Positions 34,893 through 46,059 of a DNA stretch of 64,000 nucleotides are shown one piece after another. Source of the DNA: Pomphorhynchus laevis (taxonomy: Eukaryota > Acanthocephala > Palaeacanthocephala > Echinorhynchida > Pomphorhynchidae); the NCBI GenBank assembly GCA_012934845.2, contig WNNJ02002954.1, forward strand, positions 48,349 through 112,348. Reading direction: 5' to 3'. Position 1 is the stretch's first letter. The number at the start of each line of letters is the position of its first letter. The translations under genes and the position numbers were made by a program. The notes under the pieces are model-generated. The model was not told the origin of the DNA and searched no databases. It saw nothing but the letters and a program-made list of their open reading frames with translations.

Positions 34893-37376
34893 CGTCGTTA
34901 ACTTTAACATACGTCTTGATCGCTCGGCTGATTCTGACTCTATCACTTTAACTAATCTTTTTCTGATTTTAACTATAAATTACTTTCAACAAGCTCAACT
35001 CATATTCTCGGCGGTGCTCTCGACATCATTGCTGTTCCTAACTGCTTCAATGACTATACCTCCTTGTCAATTACTGATACTGGTTTGTACAATCATTTCC
35101 TTGTCACTCTTACTCTTACTCGGCCCCATCCTCCTTCTCCGCCTTTACCATTATCTACACCAAGTCGACCCGAGAAGGTTCTCGATATCCCCATCCTCTG
35201 CACAACCTTACTCAATTCTTCACTCTTTTCATATTCCTCTTAACTATCTCTCTCCCGATGATCTCTCCATTCTGTTTGATTCTGAACTTACGTCGATCCT
35301 CAATAACCTTCTGCCTAGTCGACTCCGACGCTCTCAGCGCTTGCGCCATGCTCCCTGGTTCGATTCTGACTGTAGTCTTTCAAAGCGTCAGCTCCATCAC
35401 TCTTTTTGTGTGTATAATCGCTTTCTTAAAAGTTCTCCCAACTCACTCCCTACAAATCTCCGTGATTTCAACTTTTCTCTACGCCGTTCACATCTCATTC
35501 TTATACGTACTAAACGCACTATCTTTTGGCGAAATCAACTCGAGTCATCTTCCAACTCTAAATCTCATTGGAAAATCTTAAACTCAATTCTTTCACGATC
35601 ATCTACCCCTTGTAATATAAATCCTGATGAATTTTCTTCTTATCTACAAACTAAGCTATCTAATTTACTTTCCCTACTACCCATAGCCCACTTGTACCCA
35701 CTCTTCTCTTTAAATACTTCCCTCCCAGAACTATTCCACCTTCTTCCCGTTTCGTCTGATGAAGTTTCTTCGGTTCTGCTGTCATTACCTAATAAAACCT
35801 CTCCTTCTGACCCAATTCCCACTCACTTGCTTAAAAATATCTGCTCCTCTATCCTACCCTTCCTAACCACATTGTTCAACTCGTCCATCCGTAGCCGTAC
35901 ATTTCCTTCCATCTGGAAATGCGCCACTGTTCGTCCTCTCATCAAAAAGCAATCTCTCGACTCCTCACTACCATCTTCGTACCGTCCAATCTCACTTCAC
36001 CCAACTCTCTCTAAACTCCTTGAGCGTCTCGTTTTCAAGCAAGTTAATACATATCTCTATTCCTCTAACTTGTTTCCTTCCAAGCCGCTTTTCACTCTAA
36101 TCACTCTACTGAAATTGCCTGTCTTAAAGTTTATAATGACTTACTCATCTCGCGCGATCATAAATTATGTAGTGTTATAGTTTCTCTTGATCTATCGTAT
36201 GCTTTTGACATCGTAGATCACTCGATTCTTCTCCATCGCCTTCGTCATGATTATGGCTTCTCTTTACCCACTGTATCATGATTTTCTTCATATCTATCAA
36301 ACCGTACATTTCGCGTCTATTCTAACTCTTCTCTCTCCCATCCTTCGTCCATTCCTTCCGGTGTTCTACAAGGCTCCGTATTAGGCCCTATGCTTTTCTC
36401 TCTTCTAGGTGATTTGTCTTCGATTTCTCAAATTTAACTTCCATGTTATGCAATATGCTGATGACATTCTCATCTATGCTCATGCACCTGTTTATCGTAT
36501 TCACGATCTTAGTGTTTCTGCTTCCGACTGTCTTGTCTCAATTTCCAATCATCTTTTTTCTCTACGCCTTTCTCAGAATCCTGATAAATCCAAAATTATT
36601 TGGATCCTACCTCAACGCCTAGGCTTCGAACCTCCATCCGTATCATTAAATTCTACAATTATTCCTATCGTTGATAATCTCGTTTTCCTAGGCTTCCATT
36701 TTGACAACCGACTTTCACTTAAACCTTTCGTTAGAGATAAAGTACACTCATCTACCTTGATACTCCGCAACCTCCGTCAAGTTCGTAGATTGATCGATTT
36801 CCCTTCTTGTATGACTCTAATATCTTCTCTCCTTTTTTCTAGACTCGATTATTGTCTTAGTCTATTTTCCAACTCACCTAAATCCACTCTTCTTCACCTA
36901 CAACGCATCGTCAACGCAGCCGTCCGAATTATCCTCCGTCTTCGTCGTTTGGATCATACATGCTACCATCTTGCTTCTCTCGATTTGTCTACAATTTATT
37001 GTCGTGTTCAAATTCGTCTTCTTATCGTTGCTTTCCGCCTTGTAACTCTTCATACCACTTCATTTCTCAATCTTCCTTTTCTTGATAATTCTCGTCCTGT
37101 TTACTGTTCTTTGCGTTCCTGTAATTCCCTTCTTTTACATGTCCCAAACTACTCTACCTCCTTTGGACTCCGCTCCTTCATTGTGACTGCTCCTCTATTG
37201 TGGAATCATCTGCCCATTCATATCCGCCAATCAACATCTATGCCGTGCTTCAAACGCCAAATCCAATTCCATTTCAACAATTAACTAATTATCTGTGACT
37301 TTTGATGTTCTTTTTTTGTTTGTTAGTGGTCATGTAAGCGTGCATTTTGCACTCATATTCCACGTTAAAAAAATAT
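34893..37376 (+). mobile_element. L2-like LINE (lineage C), 5'-truncated, nested
   Basis: Starts at the NFNIRLDR codons of the endonuclease and runs through RT (SLPNKTSPSDPIPTHLLKNI, RPLIKKQSLD, QYADDILIYAHAP at 36450) to the ORF2 end at 37284 and the 3' UTR, ending in a TAAAAAAATATT run. Closely similar to the copy at 39430-43797. A TATAA on either side may be a short target duplication. Several frame breaks, one shared with the other copy. Confidence 0.8.
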
Positions 37377-38215
37377 TGTATTATTATAAGTAAATGCGTA
37401 TGTATGAGATTAGGTAGCGTTGGGATTAATCATTGTTATCACATTGTTGGAAAGATACTTAATATTGGGTCGGAACAAAATGATTTGGGTGTAATAATAC
37501 ACAAGACACTAAAAACACGTTTGAATACTGACTTTGCTCACGGTAAAGCAGTTTAAGCATTGTACCGCATAAAAAATGCTTCTCGAGAATTAACCTCTCT
37601 GTCTTCAAACTCTTTTATTGTTCTTTATTTCATCCACATCTAGAGTATTGCATTCAAGCTGTTTTTTCCATGTACTAAAAAAGAAATTACCGATCCTGAA
37701 TCAGTGCTTTGTCGCGGGTCTCGAATTTGCTTTCATAATTCGAATTCGTATAAGGACAGGTTATCCTTGTTAAGTTTATCTTCAATATGCTCAAGACTAC
37801 TGTATCTTGATCTTAAGGCAATGTGGGCATTTGTCAAATCCTTTGAAGGATATTCCACAAATGTTTTAAAGTTAAGAACTACAAATTGTCGTGGACATCG
37901 CCTACCCCTCCATAAATTTTCCCCTGGTAAAAATCCTCGAATAATAAGGCACTCCCATCGTGTAATCAACATTTGGAATGAACTACCTGAGGAAATTGCT
38001 TGTGCCTCCAGCGATTCACATTTTAAACTTTAATTGAGGAAGTGGATTCATGACAACTCAAACCATCGATCAGTGTTGAACTACTCATTCGGCTGATTAC
38101 ATTCTACACTTCATTTTTTTAAATGACAACAGTGAACAGTTATATTATAAAATATAACCACAACAGTGAACAGACTGAACATCTATTTGCAGCTTTGTCT
38201 TGTACTCAATAATAA
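37377..38215 (+). mobile_element. CR1-like LINE (lineage A relative), right half and 3' UTR
   Basis: Picks up with KCVCMRLGSVGI and LGVIIHKTLKTRLNTDFAHG, then SFEGYSTNVLKLRTTNCRGH and HRVINIWNELPEEIACA, the conserved LINE C-terminus. The UTR ends in AATAATAATAAT near 38215. Confidence 0.75.
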
Positions 38216-39430
38216 TAATTTTGGTTTCAGGTTTAGGCATTTCAATTAATTTCAATTATTTTTTGAACGCTAAAGCCATTAAAGAAAATTAGTTGGTATA
38301 AAATACCGCGAAGTTTGTTTAAACTAACCAAATGATTATTAGGTAAATTGTATCAAATCATTTGTCACTATTGGTGCTTTCTTGCACCAACCCCTTCTTT
38401 GCCATCATATTAAAGAGATACAAAATTATTTTCGTTGATTAATAATTGTTTAATTTAATTTTCTGTTTAATTTTAATCTTGCCTGTTGATTAATTTTAAG
38501 TGTTCAATCTAATTTTTTAATTTCATGTTTTATCGGCATTTAAACCTCAAGTCGTGTTCTCAATTTCACTATCATTTCGACAGGTATTTAATTCTTTATA
38601 TCTAATAGATATTTAGTATATCATCTGTCAACATAAGTTTTTCATTACAACTTAAACGTAATCTGCAATATCAAAACACAGCTGATACTTAAGCGCGTTT
38701 GAAATATGTTCACGTGATTATTATTCATTGCTCGTCACTATCTTCCGCAAAATTTATATTTATACCCGATGACAAAAATTTTGTTTTACAGAATGTCTAG
38801 TACTTATAACTTGTTCATACTTTTGAAGTTTATTCCGCGTTTATTAAAGTTTCAGTCGATGCGAAATATCGGGCTAAGTAATTGGTTTTGTCTCGTATAT
38901 TTTATCTAAACCGTTTTCAATTGGTTAGAGTTGATTGATTTAATTTTTTAGCAGTGCCTTGGTATATTATAATAAATAAATTATATTTTATTATTTTATA
39001 ATTATTGTATTATAAAATATAATAATTATATTTTATTGTAAATATGAATTATCAAATGTTTAGCTATTTGATGAACAAATGTTTAGCTATTAGCAGTGAT
39101 ATAGAGTTCCTTCTTAATTTCAATGCATTAATACATTTTAATACATTGTATATTGTCAATTAACATATTCATAAAAATATTGGGTTATAAAATACTAGGT
39201 TTATAGAAATATGACTGTAATATTATATTAAGTTCATTCACTACCCTCATTTTAATCCCCTTTTAATTTCCCTTTTTCCTAATTTCGATATGACATCAGT
39301 TAACCAAATCTACAAATCGTAGAAAGTTTGGCTGCGAATCGTCTACAATCCATGTAATTTTATCGAAATCGAAACAGTAATGTCGATTTATAATAATCTC
39401 GAAAAAAATTTGGTTTCTAATAAACATACA
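38216..39430. other. AT-rich spacer
   Basis: About 1.2 kb without a recognisable gene. A short phrase AAATGTTTAGCTATT is repeated at 39053 and 39077. Otherwise only AT-rich sequence is seen. Confidence 0.55.
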
Positions 39431-39530
39431 TTCCAGATTATTCCTGTCAGTTCCAGATTATTCCTGTCAGTTCCAGATTATTCCTGTCAGTTCCGAATTA
39501 TTCCTGTCAGTTCCAAATTATTCCTGTCAG
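39431..39530 (+). promoter_or_regulatory. Five tandem 20-bp units at LINE 5' end
   Basis: TTCCAGATTATTCCTGTCAG is repeated five times head to tail; units 4 and 5 each have a change at CAGAT. Tandem units at the 5' end of a full-length LINE often serve as internal promoters; that role here is inferred. Confidence 0.7.
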
Positions 39531-39579
39531 TTCCGCTCGTTACGCTCGCGGATTGAGCTCAATCTATCGATAAAAGATC

Positions 39580-40900
39580 ATGCCTAAAAAGCGCGATCTC
39601 AGATCCCTGTTCCTGATCAAGAATCTTCAACATCGGAATGCAATGATGGTTATACCAGCTTTGAAGTTGGATGCGATTCCAAAGATTGCGATGTATGGAC
39701 ACTTGTTCGTGTTAAAATATCTGACACTCGGTGTATAAACGTAAACATTTCACTTGCAGCTTTTGTACATCAGTACGACTACTACAGTTATCCTGCTCCT
39801 CTACTCCTGTATCACACACGACCACTCAGACCAATGCTATTTTAGATGTTTCCCTCGCATCAACACCTGACTTCGCATCTTATAATCCCATTATTGAACC
39901 TACTCTCTCACACACTCTTCGTTCAACTACGTACCAAACTTCCATTAATCTTTCTCATTCTAACAATGCTAACGGTAAAGCTTTTAATCTCGTACCTCCT
40001 CTTTCCTATTCCTCCCCCAATCCTAATAAATCTAAACTTCTTTATTATCTTCACGTACTTCTTACTCGACCTCCCCCGTATCACTTCTTAATAATTTGCA
40101 TCCTTCCATCAAAATCATTTCCAGTAACATTTCCGATCAAGTGATTCAACACTCCATTCCTGTCACTCATGCCCCAACTTATCTTAATTCTCCTTACTCT
40201 ACCTCCCACGTAACACTTCCAAATAATTTACATCGTTCATTTAAAATCATATCCAGTCACATCTCTGATCAATCGATTCAACACCCCGCTCCTGTCACAC
40301 TTGATCCAACCAATATTAATTCTCTATCAAGCACCCCTGTCATTTCCACTTCTATCTGCTCATCTGCCTCGACTCCTACCAGCTCTGTCCGTCCACCACT
40401 TCCACGAAATCGTTTTCCTTAGCGCGATCGCTGTATAATCATATAAAACTTAAAGCTTTCCGAATCTGCTTCTCCACAATCTCGCCTCGATGATGATGTA
40501 TCTGCTTTCAGGTCTATCCTAGCAACCATTCTTCCTGATGATAACCCATCCCTCTTCAATAATATCGATCCTGTATCCTTTATTCGTTTAAACAAATCCA
40601 CTAAATTCAATCATCTCAGTCCTTCACTCATAAAAATCGTTTTCCGACATAGTTCACATGCATCCTTAGTACTTTTCCAACGTTTTAAACTTCTTACCAC
40701 TTCGTCTACTAGTCGTATATTTCCTGACCGCTCCCCTTCTGATATTGCCCAGCTCAATTTAGCTCGCATTGAGAAACATCGACGTGAAACAAACGGCGAG
40801 TCATCCTTATCTATACGTCAAATCAACGGAAATTTTCACGTTGTACACACAAGGCCAAAAATTCGATGGCGTCCAATCTCTCCCCCTTGTCTTCGCTAGT
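39580..40900 (+). pseudogene. ORF1 of lineage C LINE
   Basis: Begins near ATGCCTAAAAAGCG (39580). In two frames it shows VGCDSKDCDVW and YKRKHFTCSFC, a PHD-like zinc cluster as reported in ORF1 of CR1/L2-group LINEs. A serine/threonine/proline-rich middle and a C-terminal part (FIRLNKSTKFNHL, HTRPKIRWRPISPPC) follow, ending at 40898-40900 inside the start of ORF2. Several frame breaks. Presumed nucleic-acid-binding partner of ORF2. Confidence 0.55.
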
Positions 40901-43722
40901 CAATCTCACTCCTAAGCATACTTTTCGTCTTAGTCTATTCAACACTCGCTCCATTCTTCATAAAGCTGATATGCTTCTCGATATCTTCGATCAATTATCT
41001 ATCGATATTCTCTGCATTACCGAATCCTGGCACTCTGACTCCGACGATCTTGCTATTCGTCGTCTATGTCGTTCTGATTGTTCTTTAGTTGAATCAGCTC
41101 GTCCAATTGCCTCTCATACATCTACTGCTTTTAACCATGGCGGTATAGTTGCCATTGCTCGTCACCCAATGTATTTACGTAAAATTAACGTTAACATCCG
41201 TTACACCTCGTTCGAATTACTCATATGCAGATTATCAACTCCTTTCCCTCTGGAACTTGTGATTGTATACCGTCCAGGTTCAGTTGCCCCCTCACGTATC
41301 TTCTTTAACGACATTGCAGATTTTATGTCTCACTGTTCCTTGTCTTATACTCCTTCTTTTGTTCTCGGTGACTTTAACATTCGTCTTGATCGCCCGGCTG
41401 ACTCTGACTCTATCACTTTAACTAATCTTTTTTCTGATTTTAACTATAAATTACTTTCAACAAGCCCAACTCATATTCTCGGCGGTGATCTCGACATCAT
41501 TGCTGTCCCTATCTGCTTCAATGGCTATACATCCTTGTCAATTACTGATCCCGGTTTGTCCGATCATTTCCTTGTTACTCTTACCCTTACTCGTCCCCAC
41601 TTCCTTCTCCGCCTTTACCTTTATCCACACCAAGTCGACCCTGGAAACTTCTCGATATCCCTATTCTCTGCACAGCCTTACTCAATTCTTCACTCTTTTC
41701 ACTTCCTCTTAACTATCTCTCTCCCGATGATCTCTGCATTCTGTTTGATTATGAACTTACGTCGATCCTCAATAACCTTGCGCCATGCTCCCTGGTTCGA
41801 TTCTGAATGTAGTCTTTCTAAGCGTCGACTCCGTCACTCTTTTCGTATATATAAACGCTTTCTTAAACGTTCTCCCAATTCACTCCCTCGAAATCTCCGT
41901 GATTCCTACTTTTCTCAACGCCGTTCATATCTCATTCTTATACGTACTAAACGTACTCACTTTTTGCGGAATCAAATCGAGTCATCTTCCAACTCTAAAT
42001 CTCATTGGAAAATCTTAAACTCAATTCTTTCACGATCATCTACATCTTGTAATATAAATCCTGATGAATTTTCTTCTTATCTACAAACTAAGCTATCTAA
42101 TTTACTTTTCCTACTACCCGTAGCCCCCTTGTACCCACTCTTCTCTTTAAATACTTCCCTCCCAGAACTATTCCACCCACTTCCCGTTTTGTCTGATGAA
42201 GTTTCTTCCGTTCTGCTGTCATTACCTAATAAAACCTCTCCTTCTGACCCAATTCCCACTCACTTGCTTAAAAATATCTGCTCCTCTATCTTACCCTTCC
42301 TAACCACATTGTTCAACTCGTCCATCCGTAGCCGTACATTTCCTTCCATCTGGAAATGCGCCACTGTTCGTCCTCTCATCAAAAAGCAATCTCTCGACTC
42401 TTCACTACCATCTTCGTACCGTCCAATCTCACTTCTCTCAACCCTCTCTAAACTCCTTGAGCGTCTCGTTCTTAAGCAAGTTAATACATATCTCTATTCC
42501 TCTAACTTGTTTCCTTCCAAGCCACTTTTCACTCTAATCACTCTACTGAAATTGCCTGTCTTAAAGTTTATAATGACTTACTCATCTCGCGCGATCATAA
42601 ATTATGTAGTGTTATAGTTTCTCTTGATATATCGTCTGCTTTTGACATCGTCGATCACTCGATTCTTCTACATCGCCTTCGTCATGATTATGGCTTCTCT
42701 TTACACACTGTATCATGGTTTTCTTCATATCTGTCAAACCGTACATTTCGCGTATATTCTAACTCTTCTCTATCCCATCCTTCATCCATCCCGACCGGTG
42801 TTCCACAAGGCTCCGTATTAAACCCTATGCTTTTTTCTCTTCTTCTCGTTGACTTGTCTTCGATTTCTCATAAATTTAACTTCCATGTTATGCAATATGC
42901 TGATGACATTCTCATCTATGCTCATGCACCTGTTTATCGTATTCACGATCTTAGTGTTTCTGCTTCCGACTGTCTTGTATCAATTTCCAAACATCTTTCT
43001 TCCCTTCGCCTTTCTCTGAATCCTGATAAATCCAAAATTATGTGGATCCTACCTCAACGCATCGGCTTCGAACCTCCCTCCGTATCATTAAATTCTACAA
43101 TTATTCCTATCGTTGATAATCTGGTTTTCCTAGGCTTCCATTTTTTAACCGACTTTCACTTAAACCTTTCGTTAGAGATAAAGTATGCTCATCTACCTTG
43201 ATACTCCGTCAAGTTTGTAGATTGATCGATTTCCCTTCTTGTATGACTCTAATATCTTCTCTCCTTTTTTCTAGACTCGATTATTGTCTTAGTCTATTTT
43301 CAAACTCACCTAAATCCACTCTTCCCCTACAACGCATCGTCAACGCAGCCGTCCGAATTATCCTCCGTCTTCGTCGTTTTGATCATACATTCTACCATCT
43401 TGCTTCTCTCGATTTGCCTACAATTTATTGTCGTGTTCAAATTCGTCTTCTTATCGTTGCTTTCCGCCTTGTAACTCTTCATACCCCTTCATTTCTCAAT
43501 CTTCCTTTTCTTGATAATTCTCGTCCTGTTTACTGTTCTTTGCGTTCCTGTAATTCCCTTCTTTTACATGTCCCAAACTACTCTACCTCCTTTGGACTCC
43601 GCTCCTTCATTGTGACTGCTCCTCTATTGTGGAATCATCTGCCCATTCATATACGCCAATCAACTTCCTTGCCGTGCTTCAAACGACAAATCCGATCCCA
43701 TTTAAACAATTTATCTGCTTGA
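40866..43722 (+). pseudogene. ORF2 (APE endonuclease + RT) of lineage C LINE
   Basis: ATGGCGTCC start; endonuclease SLFNTRSILHKADMLLD, CITESWHSDSDDLA, VLGDFNIRLDRP, GLSDHFLVTL; RT SPSDPIPTHLLKNICSS, RPLIKKQSLD, GVPQGSVLNPMLF (N replaces the usual G), QYADDILIYAHAP; C-terminus LHVPNYSTSFGLRSF, ending near 43722. Frame breaks near 42525, 43145 and 43200, plus an internal deletion near 41780. The break near 42525 is shared with the copy at 34893-37376. Confidence 0.8.
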
Positions 43723-43799
43723 CTTTTTCATTTTTGTTTGTGGACTTGTAAGCGTACAGCTTGTACGCATTTGCCACATTAAATAAATTTATATTATTA

Positions 43800-44224
43800 T
43801 ACACATGATGGTGTACATTAATCATATTCCGATGATGTTATTCTATGATCTCTTGATCACATCAGTGTTAATTATAAGAAATAATACTTCGAATGCATCT
43901 CGGAAAATGCGGTTTCAGAAATGCATGACATTGAGGGTTTCAATAACAACGAGTAAGATAAAAACTTGAAATGAATTGACTGCTAAAAAATATTTTTTTA
44001 CAGAACATAATATTTTTTATTTTACTCGAAGAGCAACACTTCCCAAAAACAAACGACGCCTATTTCGATATCAATTCTAATGCTATAATAATTACAACTC
44101 CAAACAGCCCTTAGAGCAATTTCAATTGGGTAGAATTTATTAATTTTTATATCAATGGTTTTAATGACACTGCGTTGATGAACAAGTATATTATATTTTT
44201 ATATTTTATTATATTTATTTTATT
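43800..44224. other. AT-rich spacer
   Basis: No gene or known repeat recognised between two LINEs. Confidence 0.5.
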
Positions 44225-44270
44225 ATATAATATTATTAACCATGTCTGACATGCCTTTGTATAAATCTAT

Positions 44271-45737
44271 TCACTTTTGGGTTCTGTGGCTCGGGCGATC
44301 ATTTAGAATAACGGATTCCGATAGATAACCAGGAAATACATGGATCATTCGCCATAACTGTAATAAATCATTGTACACATATCTCTTGTAAACTGAAGTA
44401 ATATTTAGTTGGCTTAGTCTGTCACAGTAGGCGATGTTCCAAAGACCAGAACATAGCTTGGAAAATCGGCGAAGAATCTTTTCTAATTGGTTTATTTCAC
44501 CACGCGTAGAAGGAAAAGTCGCCGGCGAAGCATAATCAATGATTGGTCTGATCAACGCCTTATATAATAGTGAGAACTGAGACGGTGGAAGCGAACTAAA
44601 GGTATTTTTGATCATGTAAATAATTTTTCTCGACGTGTTGCATATATTTTCAGTATTGAGGTCGGTTTTAAACGAATTCTGAACAATTATCCCAAGATCT
44701 TTTGTATACGAATTTGTGGGAATGATCTCACCACAAACAGAATAATCATTTTGTAAATCACTATAACAAAACCTGAGGTGGACACATTTAGTAATGTTAA
44801 TCATGATTCCGGTCAGTTCGCTCCACCTATTAACCATATTTATGTCATCTTGTAAGTGTTGCATATCGGCATAGCATGTAATGACATTCCATATTTTAAG
44901 ATCATCCGCGAATGCTAATTTTTTACATTTTAGAGAGCATAGCAAACTATTCAGAAATATGACGGATAATAATGGACCCAACACCGATCCCTGATGAACA
45001 CCCATTGATAAATTTGACGGTCTAGATAGACAATTTCCAACTCGAACTCTGAAAGAACGATTAGATAGGAAAGCGTGAATCCATCGAATAATAGGAATTT
45101 CAATTCCGTAATCTGCAAGAGCCTCAATCAACATATTGTGGGGAACCCTATCAAAGGCCCGACTGAAGTCGAAATACTCGACATCAACTGCATTACCCTG
45201 CGCAACTGCATCAACCCATGCTTCGCGTGCACATAAAAGATTAGACATGCAAGAACGTCCAGGACGAAAATCATGTTGCGAATTATCTAACAAGTTCGAT
45301 GTTTTAAGATAGGATAGTAATCGCCGATACAATATGCGCTCTAACATCTTACATACGACACTTGTAAGGCTTATTGCTCTATAATTTTCAGGATTGTGAC
45401 GATCTCCTTTTTTGTGGACTGGCACTACAGTGGCGATTTTCCAATCTAATGGTAGAATTGACTTAGCTAGTGATAGTTGAAACAAATAAGCTAACGGTGA
45501 AGCAATAAATGTTGATAATATCTTTAGTATCTGGGGATGTAATCCATCCGGACCAGGTGATGAATATCGTAAAGAATTTAACTCACTATAAACCTCCTCG
45601 GTAGTAACATCGAAATAACTTCGTGAATGGCTTACACGAGATTGCTGGTTAATTTCTGTGTTATTAGTTACGAGTTTAAAAGTCGACGCAAATGTATCGG
45701 CTACATCTTGAGGCGATGTGATAAAGCATCGCCTCAA
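44271..45737 (-). CDS. RT of lineage E LINE, 488 codons open
   Basis: Open over its whole length without a break: linker SPGPDGLHPQILK, RT KIATVVPVHKKGDRHNPEN, HDFRPGRSCMSNLL, EYFDFSRAFDRVPHNML, GVHQGSVLGPLL and the catalytic AFADDLKIW, then thumb KCVHLRF and a C-terminal stretch. The first Met is near the truncation, so this is a retained piece of ORF2, not a complete protein. QHDF replaces QHGF and VHQG replaces VPQG. Relatively young or lightly decayed. It is the best-preserved RT frame in the window. Confidence 0.75.
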   Translation of the reverse strand: MRRCFITSPQDVADTFASTFKLVTNNTEINQQSRVSHSRSYFDVTTEEVYSELNSLRYSSPGPDGLHPQILKILSTFIASPLAYLFQLSLAKSILPLDWKIATVVPVHKKGDRHNPENYRAISLTSVVCKMLERILYRRLLSYLKTSNLLDNSQHDFRPGRSCMSNLLCAREAWVDAVAQGNAVDVEYFDFSRAFDRVPHNMLIEALADYGIEIPIIRWIHAFLSNRSFRVRVGNCLSRPSNLSMGVHQGSVLGPLLSVIFLNSLLCSLKCKKLAFADDLKIWNVITCYADMQHLQDDINMVNRWSELTGIMINITKCVHLRFCYSDLQNDYSVCGEIIPTNSYTKDLGIIVQNSFKTDLNTENICNTSRKIIYMIKNTFSSLPPSQFSLLYKALIRPIIDYASPATFPSTRGEINQLEKILRRFSKLCSGLWNIAYCDRLSQLNITSVYKRYVYNDLLQLWRMIHVFPGYLSESVILNDRPSHRTQK

Positions 45738-45738
45738 G
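45707..45738. repeat. Perfect 12-bp inverted repeat at LINE 5' junction
   Basis: CTTGAGGCGATG and CATCGCCTCAAG separated by eight bases. AAGCATCATGTGCAG follows twice, at 45736 and 45759. Confidence 0.85.
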
Positions 45739-45867
45739 CATCATGTGCAGACATGATTAAGCATCATGTGCAGAAAAAAATTATTGTATATAAAAATATC
45801 ATTAATATTATAATATTATTTTTTACAACACTTTAAATTTATTTTAGATATACTAAAATTAAAAGTT

Positions 45868-46020
45868 ATTAGGGCTGAATCAAAGAGTAGAAGAAAATCT
45901 TATTTGATATTTCACTAACCTATTATAGCATCTTTAGAAAATGCAATTTTCTGAAGATGCTTACAGAGGTTAGCGAAATATCAAATAAAATTCTCCTCCT
46001 TTCTTTGATCCAGATTCAAT
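45868..46020. repeat. Long palindrome, about 150 bp
   Basis: Two arms of roughly 75 bases are near-perfect reverse complements around a centre at AGAAAATGCAATTTTCT; shared phrases include TTTGATATTTC, CTAACCT and AGCATCTT. It could be a foldback element or give a hairpin RNA. Confidence 0.8.
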
Positions 46021-46059
46021 AATTCTTTATCAATAATGGATCATTATCAATTATTTAAA

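Larger units (their letters stand above)
39430..43797 (+). mobile_element. L2-like LINE (lineage C), apparently full length
   Basis: Five 20-bp repeats at the 5' end, an ORF1 region with a PHD-like cysteine cluster, an overlapping ORF2, and a 3' UTR with GCGTAC-AGCTT-GTACGC stem-loop, ATTTGCCACATTAAATAAAT end. Total about 4.4 kb, the longest LINE here. Both ORFs contain frame breaks. Confidence 0.85.
44225..45740 (-). mobile_element. CR1-like LINE (lineage E), 5'-truncated
   Basis: Only the RT half of ORF2 and a short 3' UTR remain. The UTR starts soon after HRTQK, so the usual C-terminal WN.LP region is missing. The tail is rich in TAATAATATT on the minus strand. A 12-bp inverted repeat sits at the 5' junction. 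Confidence 0.75.

Noticed and set aside
39431-39530. CRISPR-like array
   Set aside because: Units are directly adjacent without spacers, and the context is a LINE 5' end in a eukaryotic genome.
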